In this document: piece after piece, positions 44,602 through 55,592 of the stretch
Layout of the letters: each line of letters begins with the position of its first letter
How positions within the stretch are numbered: the first letter of the stretch is position 1
Source: Loripinus fragilis
Taxonomy: Eukaryota; Mollusca; Bivalvia; Lucinida; Lucinidae
Length of the DNA: 64,000 nt
Assembly (NCBI GenBank): GCA_964019695.1
Contig: OZ026528.1
Span: 54,900,495 to 54,964,494 of the forward strand
Reading direction: 5' to 3'
Notes under the pieces: model-generated
The model's input: only the letters and a program-made list of their open reading frames with translations
What the model was told of the DNA's origin: nothing
Databases searched by the model: none
Made by a program: the position numbers and the translations under genes

Positions 44602-45851
44602 TTGGGCCTTCAAAGTTTCGATTTCTTACATCCAGTTTAATTGGGAGAGGCTAAGGGCATACACAAGTGACAGATCATTCATAAATAACGCTTGTATCAC
44701 GTGTCTTTTGTATTGTGCAAGTGAGGTTAACGCAAATTTTTAAGACGTTCTCGATCACATGACAGCAGATCTTCAACAACGATTTACATCAAAACGTCTT
44801 CTCCACATGCTTGTCAGTGTATGTAATCAATATCAGTAATGAAAGCGTGAATAAAGGTAACTAATGGAGATGTTTCTAAAAATGAGCTATCAAATTGATG
44901 TTCAAATTTACGTTTATTTTCGAAAGTTTGAAGTTATCAATTACTTTTAATCGCCACAGTTTAAACATAAAAATAATCAAAAACTTAATTTTTTGTGCAG
45001 AAAGGTGCTGGATGCTGTATGTACCCATGTGACGTCATCAGCAGCGTCGCGTGATATTGCAGTCAAATTAATGACAGATTCATACCAATTCTGGGTTGCA
45101 CATTAAAACATTTAAGTAACTTTTCAATCGCATATACGGTTTGCAAGAAAAGTGTAAAAATATGGTGATGCGTTTTCAAAGTCCTCTAGTATATTTCAGA
45201 TACAGACTCTGAAGAATCATTCAAAGCTTCTCAACAATCTAAGTCTTCTGTACCACCCAAAAAACCATATGTTCCCAGATTTTTCATTGTTCCTGGATTT
45301 TGATTGTAAATATTGGCTTAATTCAGAAAACAGTTGACGTATATGAGCCCAACCCACTTCGTTGTTACAAATGACAAGTATACGGTCACTTCTTGAGATA
45401 AAACCAACATGAAACAGTTATTTCAAGATATACATATTGATAGTATTATGACATTTTAAAGACAAATAAAACTTTTTAATAAAATCTAATTGATACTTTT
45501 AAAATTGTGTTTGTTTTACATTTTTTTTTACTTTTGTATCCGACCATAATACAGATTATTTAATGTTGTATTCTGTTCAGTTAAAGAACATGTACAGTCA
45601 TCTGAATAGCTCTTTGAAACTGTCAGATAATGTACGTGATCTCTCCTGTCTTCAATCGTATTGCAACCATTTATCATTATACAAACTTATCATCATCTTT
45701 CCTTTCATTTTATCTTACATTTTTTTTTCTTTTCCACCCACACCATGTTTAAGTTGAATACCGTATGACGCTAATGACCCACAAGGGTTGATGCGTCGTT
45801 AAGCATCAAACAAAAACCTGTCAAGCCCATTATAGTTTTATGTACAAGGAA

Positions 45852-46340
45852 CGGAGGAGGAGAAATACTTTCATCTTTTTCTGCATGTATCGAAAGAAAC
45901 CTATATGTTTTTTTTGGTTGATAACAGGAACTAGATTGACTTGTTTGAGAAGCTAAGAAAGCATCATCAGAATCGCCGTCGGATATTTTCTTTGAGCATT
46001 TTCGCTGATTGAGAAGCCATGTAATTTGATTGAAAGATTCAGCCTCCATTCTCACCATCCACCGTGGAGCCCAACAAGGATTTTAATGGAGTGGATTTCC
46101 TACCTCCAGTGCTAGAGATACATAGAAGTTATACTCGCACAAGTATATCTGCACAATTGACTCACAAATAAAATCTGAACAATTGGCCTGTTCAACCACT
46201 GCTTTCCAGGAAAACTTTATAAAGTAAGAAAATATAAGAAAGATATTAAAGAATGAAGATATGAGGAGTATTTTTTACATTTACAGCTTCCTGGGGCTCA
46301 GCATGACAAGACCGATTTGAGAACCTGGCCATGTCAAAGG
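45852..46340 (-). mobile_element. ORF1 N-terminus and 5' UTR of the minus-strand LINE
   Basis: ATG at 46049-46047 starts MEAESFNQITWLLNQRKCSK, followed by DSDDAFLASQTSQSS and PPPFLVHKTIMGL, which continues at 42087 once the nested insertion is removed. Upstream (46050-46340) the 5' UTR matches 42350-42807 of the plus-strand LINE. Confidence 0.8.
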
Positions 46341-46802
46341 GATGTGTTATGTCCCATCTTTAAAAAACAACATAAACTATAAATTTTAGGCAGCTCACAG
46401 TAAGTGTTCATAAGCTCAAAAAGCAGGATACTAGAGTTGTGTTCAAAGTTCAGTGTATACAAAACTCACACAAGGGAAAATAAAAAAAAACCCCAAAGGA
46501 AACCCCCAAGAAATAAGTAACCCATCTCGTCCAGGGCAAACTCTGAAGCCAGCAACCTTGGAAATGATGAGGAAGGAGGAAGAGAAGAAGAGAAAGGCAA
46601 GATGAAAAACAGCAAAAAAAGTTAGAAAACAGCAATATCTCCCCGGAGCGACTCTTCCACCTTGCTGTGGTGTCTGAGGCACACCTCACTTTGGGAGGAT
46701 ATTAATTGTAATACATGTCCCCTGTGGGAGTGCCAAGATTAGGGTCCAACTTGTTCACCGTGGGTGGCTTTCTCCAAGGTGGGCGTATAAAATTCTGTAT
46801 GA
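46341..46802. mobile_element. LINE ORF1-end and 5' UTR fragments in mixed orientation
   Basis: 46360-46540 is the inverse of 48165-48320 and 49680-49870. 46530-46640 encodes on the plus strand a PATLEMMRKEEEKKRKAR tail like the ORF1 end at 41290. 46637-46800 repeats the LINE 5' UTR from GGAGCGACTCT, as at 42091. Confidence 0.6.
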
Positions 46803-48323
46803 CTTATACTTGATGCAACCTTAATGTCTAAAATAAAAATAAAATAATTTTGTCATCCACGTATTAATCAACTGTTATAACCAATGTAAGTAAAGAAAGT
46901 TTAAGTCGCTTCCACATTCACCATACAACAGACCGTAGTATTCATTGGAGATGCGCGGCATGTTGGCCTTAAAAATATCCAATTACTACCACTATACACA
47001 GCCTGTTGGCTTAAAAATGGCTCCCAAAGACGAATGAAGACATCTCAGGAAGAGTGTCCATCTATGCAGGGTGTTCATATAGTCCACGTAGTTACTGTAA
47101 TTTACAAACACAAGATGTATGTGTAAAGCATTGCTATTCCTCATTAATTTTATACTACCATTACAAGAATACATGCTGTCTTTGGTACGGAATATAAGTT
47201 ACATTATTATATTTTCTTTCTTTGTACTCTTTTAACTTACGTTAAGAAGACTTTATTTTACTTCCTACAATCACGGCTGATTCAGTTTTTGCTCTGTGTC
47301 TAAACGGTGCCATCCTGATAAAAAGGATTAAAAGGCCCCTGGCAGCTTAGTCTATTTAAGAGTTGGCTGAACTCTTGTGTCTCTTAGCCGAATGATGGGC
47401 TTATGTCTCGGGCAGACCTTCAGCCGGTTAGGGTTTGGCGGACTTTAGTCTATTTATCTCGCAAACCCTTACTGGAGGGTGCCACCTTGCCAGGAGGCGG
47501 AAGAGTAGGCTGATGTCTAGCCTACCTGTACACAATTATTGTGTCTTGGGTGGTTAGGGTCTTTGTGAATATATGGAATCAAAATTAATCGTGACGGTTT
47601 ATATTTACATTTGACACACCTATCTTACCAACAACTGTAAAATTTGGCTTCATTCAGACAACAGTTGACGTATATGTGCCCAACCCACTTTGTTGTTACG
47701 AATGTCAAGTGTTTGGTCACCACGAAAACAAGTGCGGTAGACAGGCTATATGTGTCAACTGTGGTGAACCTGAGCATTGTCCATCTGGGTCGTATCAAAG
47801 ACCAGCCAAATGTATCAACTGTTCAAGCGACCACCCTTCAAGCTCAAAAGTATTTCCTAGTTGGGAGAAAGAGAACAAAATAGTCACAAAACATTTCCAG
47901 AAGCTCGTATACAATATTAACTATTTTACGAAGTTAGTAGCTATGCAAGTGCAGTGAGAACTTGTAACAAAGCTACACAGACAGAAGACAAAAACACTCA
48001 AAACGGATGAAAACATAACAAATTCTACCAAACAAACAGAAGCAAAGTCACAAGAAAAACCACACGAAATAAAGGCAGAAAAAAGCAGGAAAAGAGGAGC
48101 TCATCTACCAATGGGAAGCCAGCTCTTAAAGCGGCACCCATTGAAATGATGAGAAAAGGACGAGATGGGTTACTTATTTCTTGGGATTTCTTCATTTTCC
48201 CTTGTGTGCGTTTTGCATACTCTGAACTATGAACACAACTCGAGTATCCTGCTTTTTGAGCCTATGAACACTTACTGTGAGCTGCCTCTAGTTTGTGCTT
48301 TTTTTATAGATGGGACATAGATA
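46803..48323 (+). repeat. 1.53-kb tandem unit, copy 1 (contains LINE ORF1 knuckles)
   Basis: GTTATAACCAATGTAAG at 46873, CCACTATACACAGCCTGTTG at 46988, TCTCGGGCAGACCTTCAGCC at 47406 and the knuckle ORF at 47644-47957 recur at 48389, 48507, 48943 and 49206. The unit therefore carries a LINE ORF1 piece. Confidence 0.85.
47640..47960 (+). pseudogene. LINE ORF1 zinc-knuckle fragment
   Basis: FIQTTVDVYVPNPLCC leads to CYECQVFGHHENKC, CVNCGEPEHCPSGS and CINCSSDHPSSSK. The first knuckle is canonical CCHC; the second has the last C changed to Y and the third lacks its last C. The frame is lost after WEKENK. Confidence 0.8.
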
Positions 48324-49878
48324 CTCATACTCGATGCCATCTTTATATGTCTGAAATATTTTTTTTTCATCTACGTATTAATCAACTGTTATAACCAATG
48401 TAAGGTTAAGACAGTTGAAGTCGCTTCCACATTCACCATACAACAGACCGTAGTATTCATTGGAGATGCGCGGCATGTTGGCCTTAAAAATATCCAATTA
48501 CTACCACTATACACAGCCTGTTGGCTTAAAAATGGCTCCCAAAGACGAATGAAGACATCTCAGAAAGAGTGTACATCTATGCAGGATGTCCATATAGTCC
48601 ACGTAGTGACAGTTATTTATAAGCAAAAGTTGTATGTGTAAAGCATGGCTACTCCTCATCAATTTATTCTACCATTACAAGAATACATTCTGTCTTGGGT
48701 ACGGAATTGGCCCCCAGAGTCCCCATAGGAAGTTACATTATTACATTTTCTATTTAGTACTCTTTTAACTTACGCTAAGAAGAGTTTATGTTACTTCCTA
48801 CAATCACAGCTGATTCAGTTTTTGCACTCTGTCTAAAATGGTGCCATTATTATAAAAAAAGGATTAAAAGGCCCCGGGCAGCTTAGTCTATTTAAGAGGT
48901 GGCTGAACCCTTGTGTCTCTTAGCCGAACGATAGGATTATGTCTCGGGCAGACCTTCAGCCGGTTGGGGTTTGGCGGACTTCAGTCTATCTATCTCGCAA
49001 ACCCTAACTGGAGGGTGCCACCTTGCCAGGAGGCGGAAGATTAGACTGATGTCTAGCCCACCTGTACATTATTTTTGTGTCTTGGGTGGTTAGGGTCTTT
49101 GCGGATATATGGAATCAAAGTTCATCGTGACAGTGTTCTAAAACCAACAAACACATTTGTGTTTACATTTGACACAACTCTCATACCAAAAACTGTTAAA
49201 ATTGGCTTTATTCAGACAACAGTTGACGTATATGTGCCCAGCCCACTTCGTTGTTACGAATGTCAAGTGTTTGGTCACCATGAAAACAAGGGTGGTAGAC
49301 AGGCTATATGTGTCAACTGTGGTGAACCTGAACATTGTCCATCTGGTTCGTGTCAAAAACCAGCCAAATCAGGCGACCACCCTTCAAGTGGGAGAAAGAG
49401 AAGAAAATAGTCACAAAACATTACATTTCCAGAAGCTCGTAAACAATACGAAGTTAGGAGCTATGCAAGTGCAGTGAGACCCAGCACTTGTAACAAAGCT
49501 ATACAGACAGAAGACAAAATCACTCAAACGGACGAAAACATAACAAATTCTACCAAACAAACAGAAACAAAGTCACAAGAAAAACCACAAGAAATAAAAG
49601 CAGAAAATAACAGGAAAAGGGGAGCTCATCTAACAATGGTAAGCCGGCTCTTAAAGCGGCACCCATTGAAATGATGAGAAAAGGACGAGATGGGCTACTT
49701 ATTTCTTGGGGTTTTCCTTTATTGTTTTCTTTATTTTCCCTTGTGTGCGTTTTGTATACTCTGAACTATGAACACAACTCTAGTATCCTGCTTTTTGAGC
49801 CTATGAACACTTACTGTGAGCTGCCTCAAATTTCTAGTTTGTGCTTTTTTTTTATAAATGGGACATAGATACTCATAC
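48324..49878 (+). repeat. 1.53-kb tandem unit, copy 2
   Basis: It matches copy 1 throughout with a few percent divergence and small indels. Confidence 0.85.
49110..49690 (+). pseudogene. LINE ORF1 fragment in tandem copy 2
   Basis: It begins KVHRDSVLKPTNTFVF, continues to CYECQVFGHHENKGG (the last knuckle C lost) and CVNCGEPEHCPSGSC. A deletion joins KPAK to SGDHPSS. A K/E/T-rich tail (49474-49674) follows in another frame. Confidence 0.8.
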
Positions 49879-50295
49879 TTGATGCCATCTTTATATGTCT
49901 GAATAAAAATAAAATAATTTTGTCATCCATGTATTAATCTACTGTTATAACCAATGTAAGGTTAAGACAGTTTACGTCGCTTCCACAATCACCGTACCAC
50001 AGACCGTAGTATTCATTGACGATGCTCCGTATGTTGGCCTTAATATATCCAATTACTACCACTATACACAGCCTGTTGGCTTAAAAATGGCTCCCAAAGT
50101 CGGATGAAGACATCACGTAGTGGCAGTTATTTATAAACAAAATGTATGTGTAAAGCATGGTTATTCCTCATCAAGTTTATACTACCATTACAAGAATACA
50201 TTCTGTTTCCGGTTTGCCCCCAGAGTCCTCATAATAAGTAACATTATTATATTTTCTTTCTTTGTACTTTTTTAACTTACGTTAAGAAGAGTTTA
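49879..50295 (+). repeat. 1.53-kb tandem unit, truncated copy 3
   Basis: GTTATAACCAATGTAAGG at 49943 to ACTTACGTTAAGAAGAGTTT at 50275, then a switch to LINE endonuclease sequence. Confidence 0.82.
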
Positions 50296-50866
50296 TGTTA
50301 CTATTGAAGTCACCTAATAAGATATACGAGGAAGGAAGTTGCTGCAGTAAATTGTCCAAGTGTTGGGAGTTAAGAGAAAAGGATGGGAGGAATATATGCA
50401 GAACATATGGTTATTTCTCACAGTGATGGATGACAGAAGGAAAGTTCAATAGATGAAAAAGATTTGTACTTGATGAAAGATAAACTTGTGTTAGATTTAT
50501 CATTCATAATACATATACCATTCTTTCTGTTTCGATAAGTTCACCCCTGGAAACAATTCATAACTTCGTAGTGTGAGGACAAGTTATGACATGTGCAGTT
50601 TGCTTGATTATTTATGTCCCATCAACAACCTTTCAGCTATATGAGTATAGGAAAGTGATCACTATTATGTTGGTCTTTACATACAGACCAATTATAATCA
50701 AGAAACAGTGATAGATGACAGAGGGAAAGATCAATAGATGAAAAAGATTTCGTACTTGAAGAAAGATAAGCAAAGATTTATCATTCATAATACATATTTC
50801 ATTCTTTTCCTTTCTGATAAGTTCACCTCTGGACTCGATTCATAACTTCGTAGTGTGAGGACAACT
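50296..50866 (-). mobile_element. LINE endonuclease fragments, partly tandem
   Basis: 50296-50420 matches 40665-40765 and 50425-50570 matches 40440-40620 of the minus-strand LINE. 50650-50866 repeats the latter block. A SINE tail piece lies at 50605-50650. The frames are broken. Confidence 0.7.
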
Positions 50867-51122
50867 TTGTTCTGTTGTTGTTGATCTTTTGTTTATTGTT
50901 ACTTCCATTGTGGGAGTCTGTAACTGTTCTATGTTTTGTTGTACGTTACTTTATGTCCATTCTAGCATTGCAATCATCTTGATGGGGAAGAGAGAGCTGG
51001 TTGCTTTGCTTATTTTGTCTTCCTGGTGTCTCGTGATGGTTGAGCCGCTCTTCCTCGCGGTGCCACGGGGTTGTCTGCGGTTCGTGATTGTGGTATTTCC
51101 TGATCATACTCACTTACTATTT
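50867..51122 (+). mobile_element. Solo 3' end of the Penelope-like element
   Basis: It matches 44347-44600 with about 93 percent identity by eye (TTCTGTTGTTGTTGA ... GATCATACTCACTTACTATTT) and stops at the same last base, as expected for a 5'-truncated insertion. Confidence 0.82.
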
Positions 51123-51133
51123 GGAAATTTGCA

Positions 51134-51328
51134 GTTTGTTAGATTTGATTATGTACGTCCCATCAACAATCTTTCAGTTATATAGGGACAGTTCTACCTG
51201 GGTTGAACCAGTTTTAAGCTAGAACAAATGTGTCTTGCTCAAGGACCACAGCACAGCCTGTGAGGCTCGTACCCACGGCTCGTCGGTCTCAAGACAAGCA
51301 CTCAACCAATGAGCCACTGCGCTCCCTA
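51134..51328 (-). mobile_element. tRNA-derived SINE
   Basis: On the minus strand it runs GGGAGCGCAGTGGCTCATTG, an A-box-like region, GGGTACGAGCCTCACAGGC, TTGAGCAAGACACA, and the body. GACATGTGCAGT follows it and also stands at 50599, just before a stray SINE tail; this suggests a later local duplication moved the left flank. Confidence 0.82.
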
Positions 51329-52480
51329 GGACATGTGCAGTAGTTATATTTGGATATTAATTCGCATAAAGATTGGCTAGTATTGTGTGCTTCGTAAATC
51401 AACATTCTTTGAATCATTTCGCACCAATCATCGAATTTTGCATTAGGAAATTGTTTCAAGACCTTTCTCTGTATTTTGGTTTAATTTTAGAATATTACCA
51501 GATTGTCAAATAGTTTGGATCCAGATCAGGTCTGACATTTTGTATGGTTTGATCTTTGACCGAGCTGTATGTAACTAGCATCAGCAGGAAAAACTAGCTG
51601 GCAATGGGCTGAAAAGTATTCCCATTCCCATAAATTGGGTACTGAATAAAATTTAATCGTAGTGATGCCCCAAAATTCTCATTGAGTTATTTCTGAGATA
51701 TTTCAAGTAGCTTGCGTCAGTTATGGACATGGGCTCCATACATATTCAAAATTATAAAATAAATGCAATTTGGTCGTGATCAATGATCTTAGTACATAAA
51801 GGAAATGGTCAAGGCAATGTAGTAAGCACATTAATCACGTGGCTTTTGTATTGTTGGAGCCACTCATCGGATATTCTCGTCAGAACCACCTCGTTGAGGC
51901 TATTCTGACCAATATCAAGTGTCAGCTCTGAATAATAGTTTTGAAATGCACATACAAGAGAAATTACAGTTTGTTACAGTCATCACACACATCTATTTTA
52001 ATGGCAAGGCCTACAAAAATGTCTCCATGAGACGATTCAATTTCATCATATATACCTGTCTAGTTGTATAATGTACACGTTAAATGTAGTTACGATAGAT
52101 TAGGGTATGAATCATCTACCTGGTATGCACACCACAACTGTTTGCGAAACAATCCTGATGAGCATCACAGGTAGTTATCAATGGTAATGGATCTGAATTG
52201 CTAGGTACATGGTAGTTGATATGTGTATATAGCAAAACTCAGCTGAATCGTCTCGTCGAGGCAATTTGATAAGAACCCAGGGCAATACTCTGCATGAAAT
52301 GTAGAAAAAGAAGTTTTCTTGGTAGTGACAGTTATCTATTTCAGTTGCCTAGCGCCATGCTAATCAGGATTGTCTCATTGAGACAGTTCTTATCAGCATC
52401 ACAGCTATTTCTGGTTAATCTGGTTGAAGCTCACATACCTCCGGAGGTAGCCATCAGAGGTTGTAACACTTTCAGAGAAA
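51329..52480. other. No gene; minor repeat fragments
   Basis: 51519-51575 (TAGTTTGGATCCAGATCAGG) is shared with 21168 and 57890, a further small dispersed family. GTCTCATTGAGACAGTTCTT at 52373 is a family core word. Nothing coding is recognised. Confidence 0.45.
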
Positions 52481-53745
52481 AGGCAAAATTGTTAAAGATT
52501 TCATAATCCTAAATCGAGTAGTTGCTGAGAAAACTGTGATGAAAAATGTACAAGCTGTTGGATATAGGCAGATAGTACAGCAGCTCAGACTCCACATAAT
52601 ATGGTGTCTGATCAGGGTCTTCACTGTTTGCTTACAGAAGTTCTAATTAGAATTTGAAAAAAAGAAAAATAACACCCAACACCTATACAACTGGTAATAG
52701 GCTCGTCCTACTGATAGGGGTAGACAATCTGGTTCGAGTATGGATATGTAGCGTTGGCAACAGCTTGTTTTAAAAAATATATTTTTGTAATTTCAGAAAA
52801 AATGGAACAGAAACATGGACTCAGTTGATGGTGCAAAGGGAGTTCAAGTATCTTCAGATGAAAGTTTTTCCATCGACTGTGATTCTTGTGAATATAACCA
52901 GATCTCATCCATAGAATGTTGGCAAGCACGGAGGTATCTTCATATGACAGTTTTGCCATCGAATGTGGGCAAGCACAGAGAAGTATCTTCAGATGAAAGT
53001 TTTGCCATCGAATGTGGGCAAGCACCGAGTCTGTATCCAATGTCATACCATTTGTCAATCTTGAAGCTGGCATATTCTGACGTACTTACTTTAAATGGCT
53101 GTTCATTTTATCTCGGTAAGGTAACAGCACTGGTGCACATCAAAGAATGGAAGAAACAAAATAGTGTAATTCACATTAGATAGGTGGTTGTATCAAAACT
53201 AGCAAAAGACAAACTTGTTAAAGATTACATAATCCTAAATCGAGAAATTGCTGAGAAAACTTTGATAAAAAATGTCCATGTTGTTGGATATAGGCAGACA
53301 GTACAGACCCAGCTCAGATACCGCATAATGAGGTGTCTGATCAGGGTCTTCACTGTTTGCTTACAGAAGTTCTAATTAGAATTTGCAAAAAAAGAAAATA
53401 ACACCCAACACCTATAAAACTGGTAATGGGCTTGTCCTGCTGATAGGGGTAGACAATCTCGTAAGAGTATGGATGTGTAGCGTTGGCAACAGCTTGTTTT
53501 AAAAAAATATTTTTTGTAATTTCAGAAACAATGGAACAGAAACATGGAATCAGTCGATGGAGCAAAGGGAGTTGAAGACCAGAAAAATGGAATCAGTCGA
53601 TGGAGGAAATGGAGTTCAAGTATCTTCAGATCAAATTTTGCCATCAAATATGGGCAAGCACGGAGTAGTATCTTCAGATGAAAGTTTTGCCATCGAATGT
53701 GGGCAAGCATGAAGTCTATATCCAATATCATACGATTTGCCAATC
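52480..53745 (+). repeat. Two ~725-bp tandem units with exon-like repeats
   Basis: Each unit has a TTAAAGAT..CATAATCCTAAA block, a family C hairpin (52568-52631, 53294-53360), then TTTTGTAATTTCAG followed by a stretch encoding SVDGAKGVQ and one or more VSSDESFAIECGQA peptides. The acceptor-like site suggests an exon duplicated with its intron. The 122-codon ORF at 52815-53183 may be such an exon, but no family is recognised. Confidence 0.6.
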
Positions 53746-55430
53746 TTGAAGGCCTTGATTATTCCAGTTTATGTGCTGTATTCCTCATTTTTTTGTGACA
53801 TGCTGTTAAATGGCTGGTATATTTAAGACAGATGTAATGTAAACAATAGGTGATACTGGTGATGTCAAGGAGATCCATGTGTTAACTGCCTGACAATTGG
53901 GTATTGGATTAACCAAATAATGATCATTTTTATATATAAACCTTAACACATTGAGGTCCATATCACATTCTCTCTTGTGCTTTAAGGGTGTGGAAGTGAC
54001 CAATTCGCTTTCTTGGAAAATTCTTGAAAGCTCTTGAGTTATAAGTAAACATGGTTCAAAGGAAGTAAGTAATTTTCTTTATCATTTTTCCAACTTTGTC
54101 CCAATTTATTATAGCAGTACTTAGGTACTATGGTGAGGTTGCATAATTGTAGACTCATTTTAAAAATATATTTTTGTAATTTCAGAAACAATGGAACAGA
54201 AACATGGAATCAGTCGACGGAGCAAAGGGAGTTCAAGTATCTTCAGATGAAAGTTTTGCCATCGAATGTGACCCTTGTGAATATAACCAGATCTCATCCA
54301 TCGAATGTGAGCAAGCACGGAGAAGTATCTTCAGATGAAAGTTTTCCATCGAATGTGCGCAAGCATGGAGTCTATATCCAATGTCATACGATTTGTCAAT
54401 CTTGATTATTCTAGTTAGGTTATGTATCTCTCATTTTGTGACATACAGTTAAATGGCTGGTATATTTAAGACAAAGGTAATGGAAACAATAGGTGATACT
54501 GGTGATGTCAAGTAGACCAATGTGCTAACTGCCTGACAATTGGGTATTCGAATAACCAAATGATGATCATTTATATATATAAACCTAAACAAATTGAGGT
54601 CCGTATCACATTCTCTCTTGTGCTTTAAGGGTGTGTTAGTGGACTATTCTTGAAAGCTCTAGAGTTATAAGGAAACATGTTTCAAAGGAAGTGAGTCTTT
54701 TTCATTATCATTTTTTCCAGCTTTGTCCCAATTTATTATAGAACTTAATACCTAGGTACTATGGTGAGGTTGCATAATTGTAGACTCATTTTAAAAATAT
54801 ATTTTTTTTTGTAATTTCAGAAACAAATGAACAGAAACCTGGAATCAGTCGATGGAGCAAAGGGAACTGAAACATGGAAACAGTCGATGGAGCAAAGGGA
54901 ACTGAAACATGGAAACAGTCGATGGAGCAAAGGGAACTGAAGCATTGAATCAGTCGATGGAGCAAAGGGAACTGAAGCATGGAATCAGTCGATGGAGCAA
55001 AGGGAACTGAAACATGGAAACAGTCGATGGAACAAAGGGAACTGAAGCATTGAATCAGTCGATGGAGCAAAGGGAACTGAAGCATTGAATCAGTCGATGG
55101 AGCAAAGGGAACTGAAGCATATAATCAGTCGATGGAGCAAAGGGAACTGAAGCATGGAAACAGTCGATGGAGCAAAGGGAACTGAAGCATGGAATCAGTC
55201 GATGTAGCAAAGGGAACTGAAGCATTGAATCAGTCGATGGAGCAAAGGGAACAGAAACATGGAATCAGTCGATGGAGCTAAAGGAGTTCAAGTATCTTCA
55301 GATGAAAGTTTTTCCATCCAATGTGGGCAAGCACATAGTCTATATCCAATGTCATACGATTTGTCAATCTTGAAGATCTTGATTATTCTAGTTTAGATGC
55401 TCTATCCCTCATTTTGTGCTATACTGTTAA
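53746..55430 (+). repeat. Two further tandem units of ~640-1000 bp
   Basis: GGCTGGTATATTTAAGACA at 53813 and 54457, AATAGGTGATACTGGTGATG at 53847 and 54491, and the same TTTGTAATTTCAG + exon-like block at 54170 and 54810. The last unit is longer because of an internal minisatellite. Confidence 0.75.
54836..55265 (+). repeat. 35-bp minisatellite (~12 copies)
   Basis: Copies of GGAACTGAAGCATGGAATCA + GTCGATGGAGCAAAG. The other units (52815, 53530, 54190) have this word once or twice, so the array is an expansion inside an exon-like repeat. 35 is not a multiple of three, so the frame shifts at every unit. Confidence 0.92.
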
Positions 55431-55449
55431 TGGCTGGTGTATTTAAGAC

Positions 55450-55550
55450 AATATTGGACCGGGCCGGGAACAAACTCGCGACCCCTGGATCCCCAGTCAG
55501 ACTTGCATCTGTTGCCAGACACTTTACCGCCTGCACTAAGTGGCCCCGTA
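55450..55550 (-). mobile_element. tRNA-like SINE head of another family
   Basis: On the minus strand GGGGCCACTTAGTGCAGGCG and GGTAAAGTGTCTGG are A-box-like, and GGGTCGCGAGTTTGTTCCCG is B-box-like. The stems do not form a full cloverleaf, so a SINE or tRNA pseudogene is preferred over a tRNA gene. Confidence 0.5.
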
Positions 55551-55592
55551 CTCAGCCAGCATATGGAATTAATCGCACTGGGATGACCCCAT

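Larger units (their letters stand above)
42877..45189. mobile_element. TIR element family I, copy 2, split by a retroelement
   Basis: The ends CTAAAGGACTTTGAAAACGC and the complement are flanked by TATA (42873-42876, 45190-45193). The outer parts 42877-43285 and 44602-45189 align, reversed, with 26448-27478. Between them lies 1.3 kb of Penelope-like RT element. It interrupts ORF1 of the plus-strand LINE between codons for RHVHI and SDTDSEE. Confidence 0.88.
42088..45815 (+). mobile_element. Plus-strand LINE derivative inserted in the minus-strand LINE
   Basis: It is bounded by a perfect 36-bp target duplication (42052-42087 and 45816-45851, starting ACCTGTCAAG and ending AAGGAA). From 42088 it has the LINE 5' UTR and an ORF1 start (ATG 42808, MEAESYKLTRM). 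ORF1 resumes at 45194 (DTDSEESFKASQQ), jumps to the knuckle region (45308-45405), then to the last ORF2 codons and the 3' UTR (45406-45815). Both ends are present but the middle is deleted, so it was likely mobilised in trans or deleted later. It hosts a SINE and a MITE. Confidence 0.82.

Noticed and set aside
44368..44640. 90-codon hydrophobic ORF
   Set aside because: It lies in the 3' UTR of the Penelope-like element; its relative at 50889 reads on past the element end into unrelated DNA.
54786..55085. 99-codon minus-strand repeat protein (VPFAPSTDSMLQF type)
   Set aside because: It is the reverse reading of the 35-bp minisatellite; the apparent 35-residue period is 3 x 35 bp.
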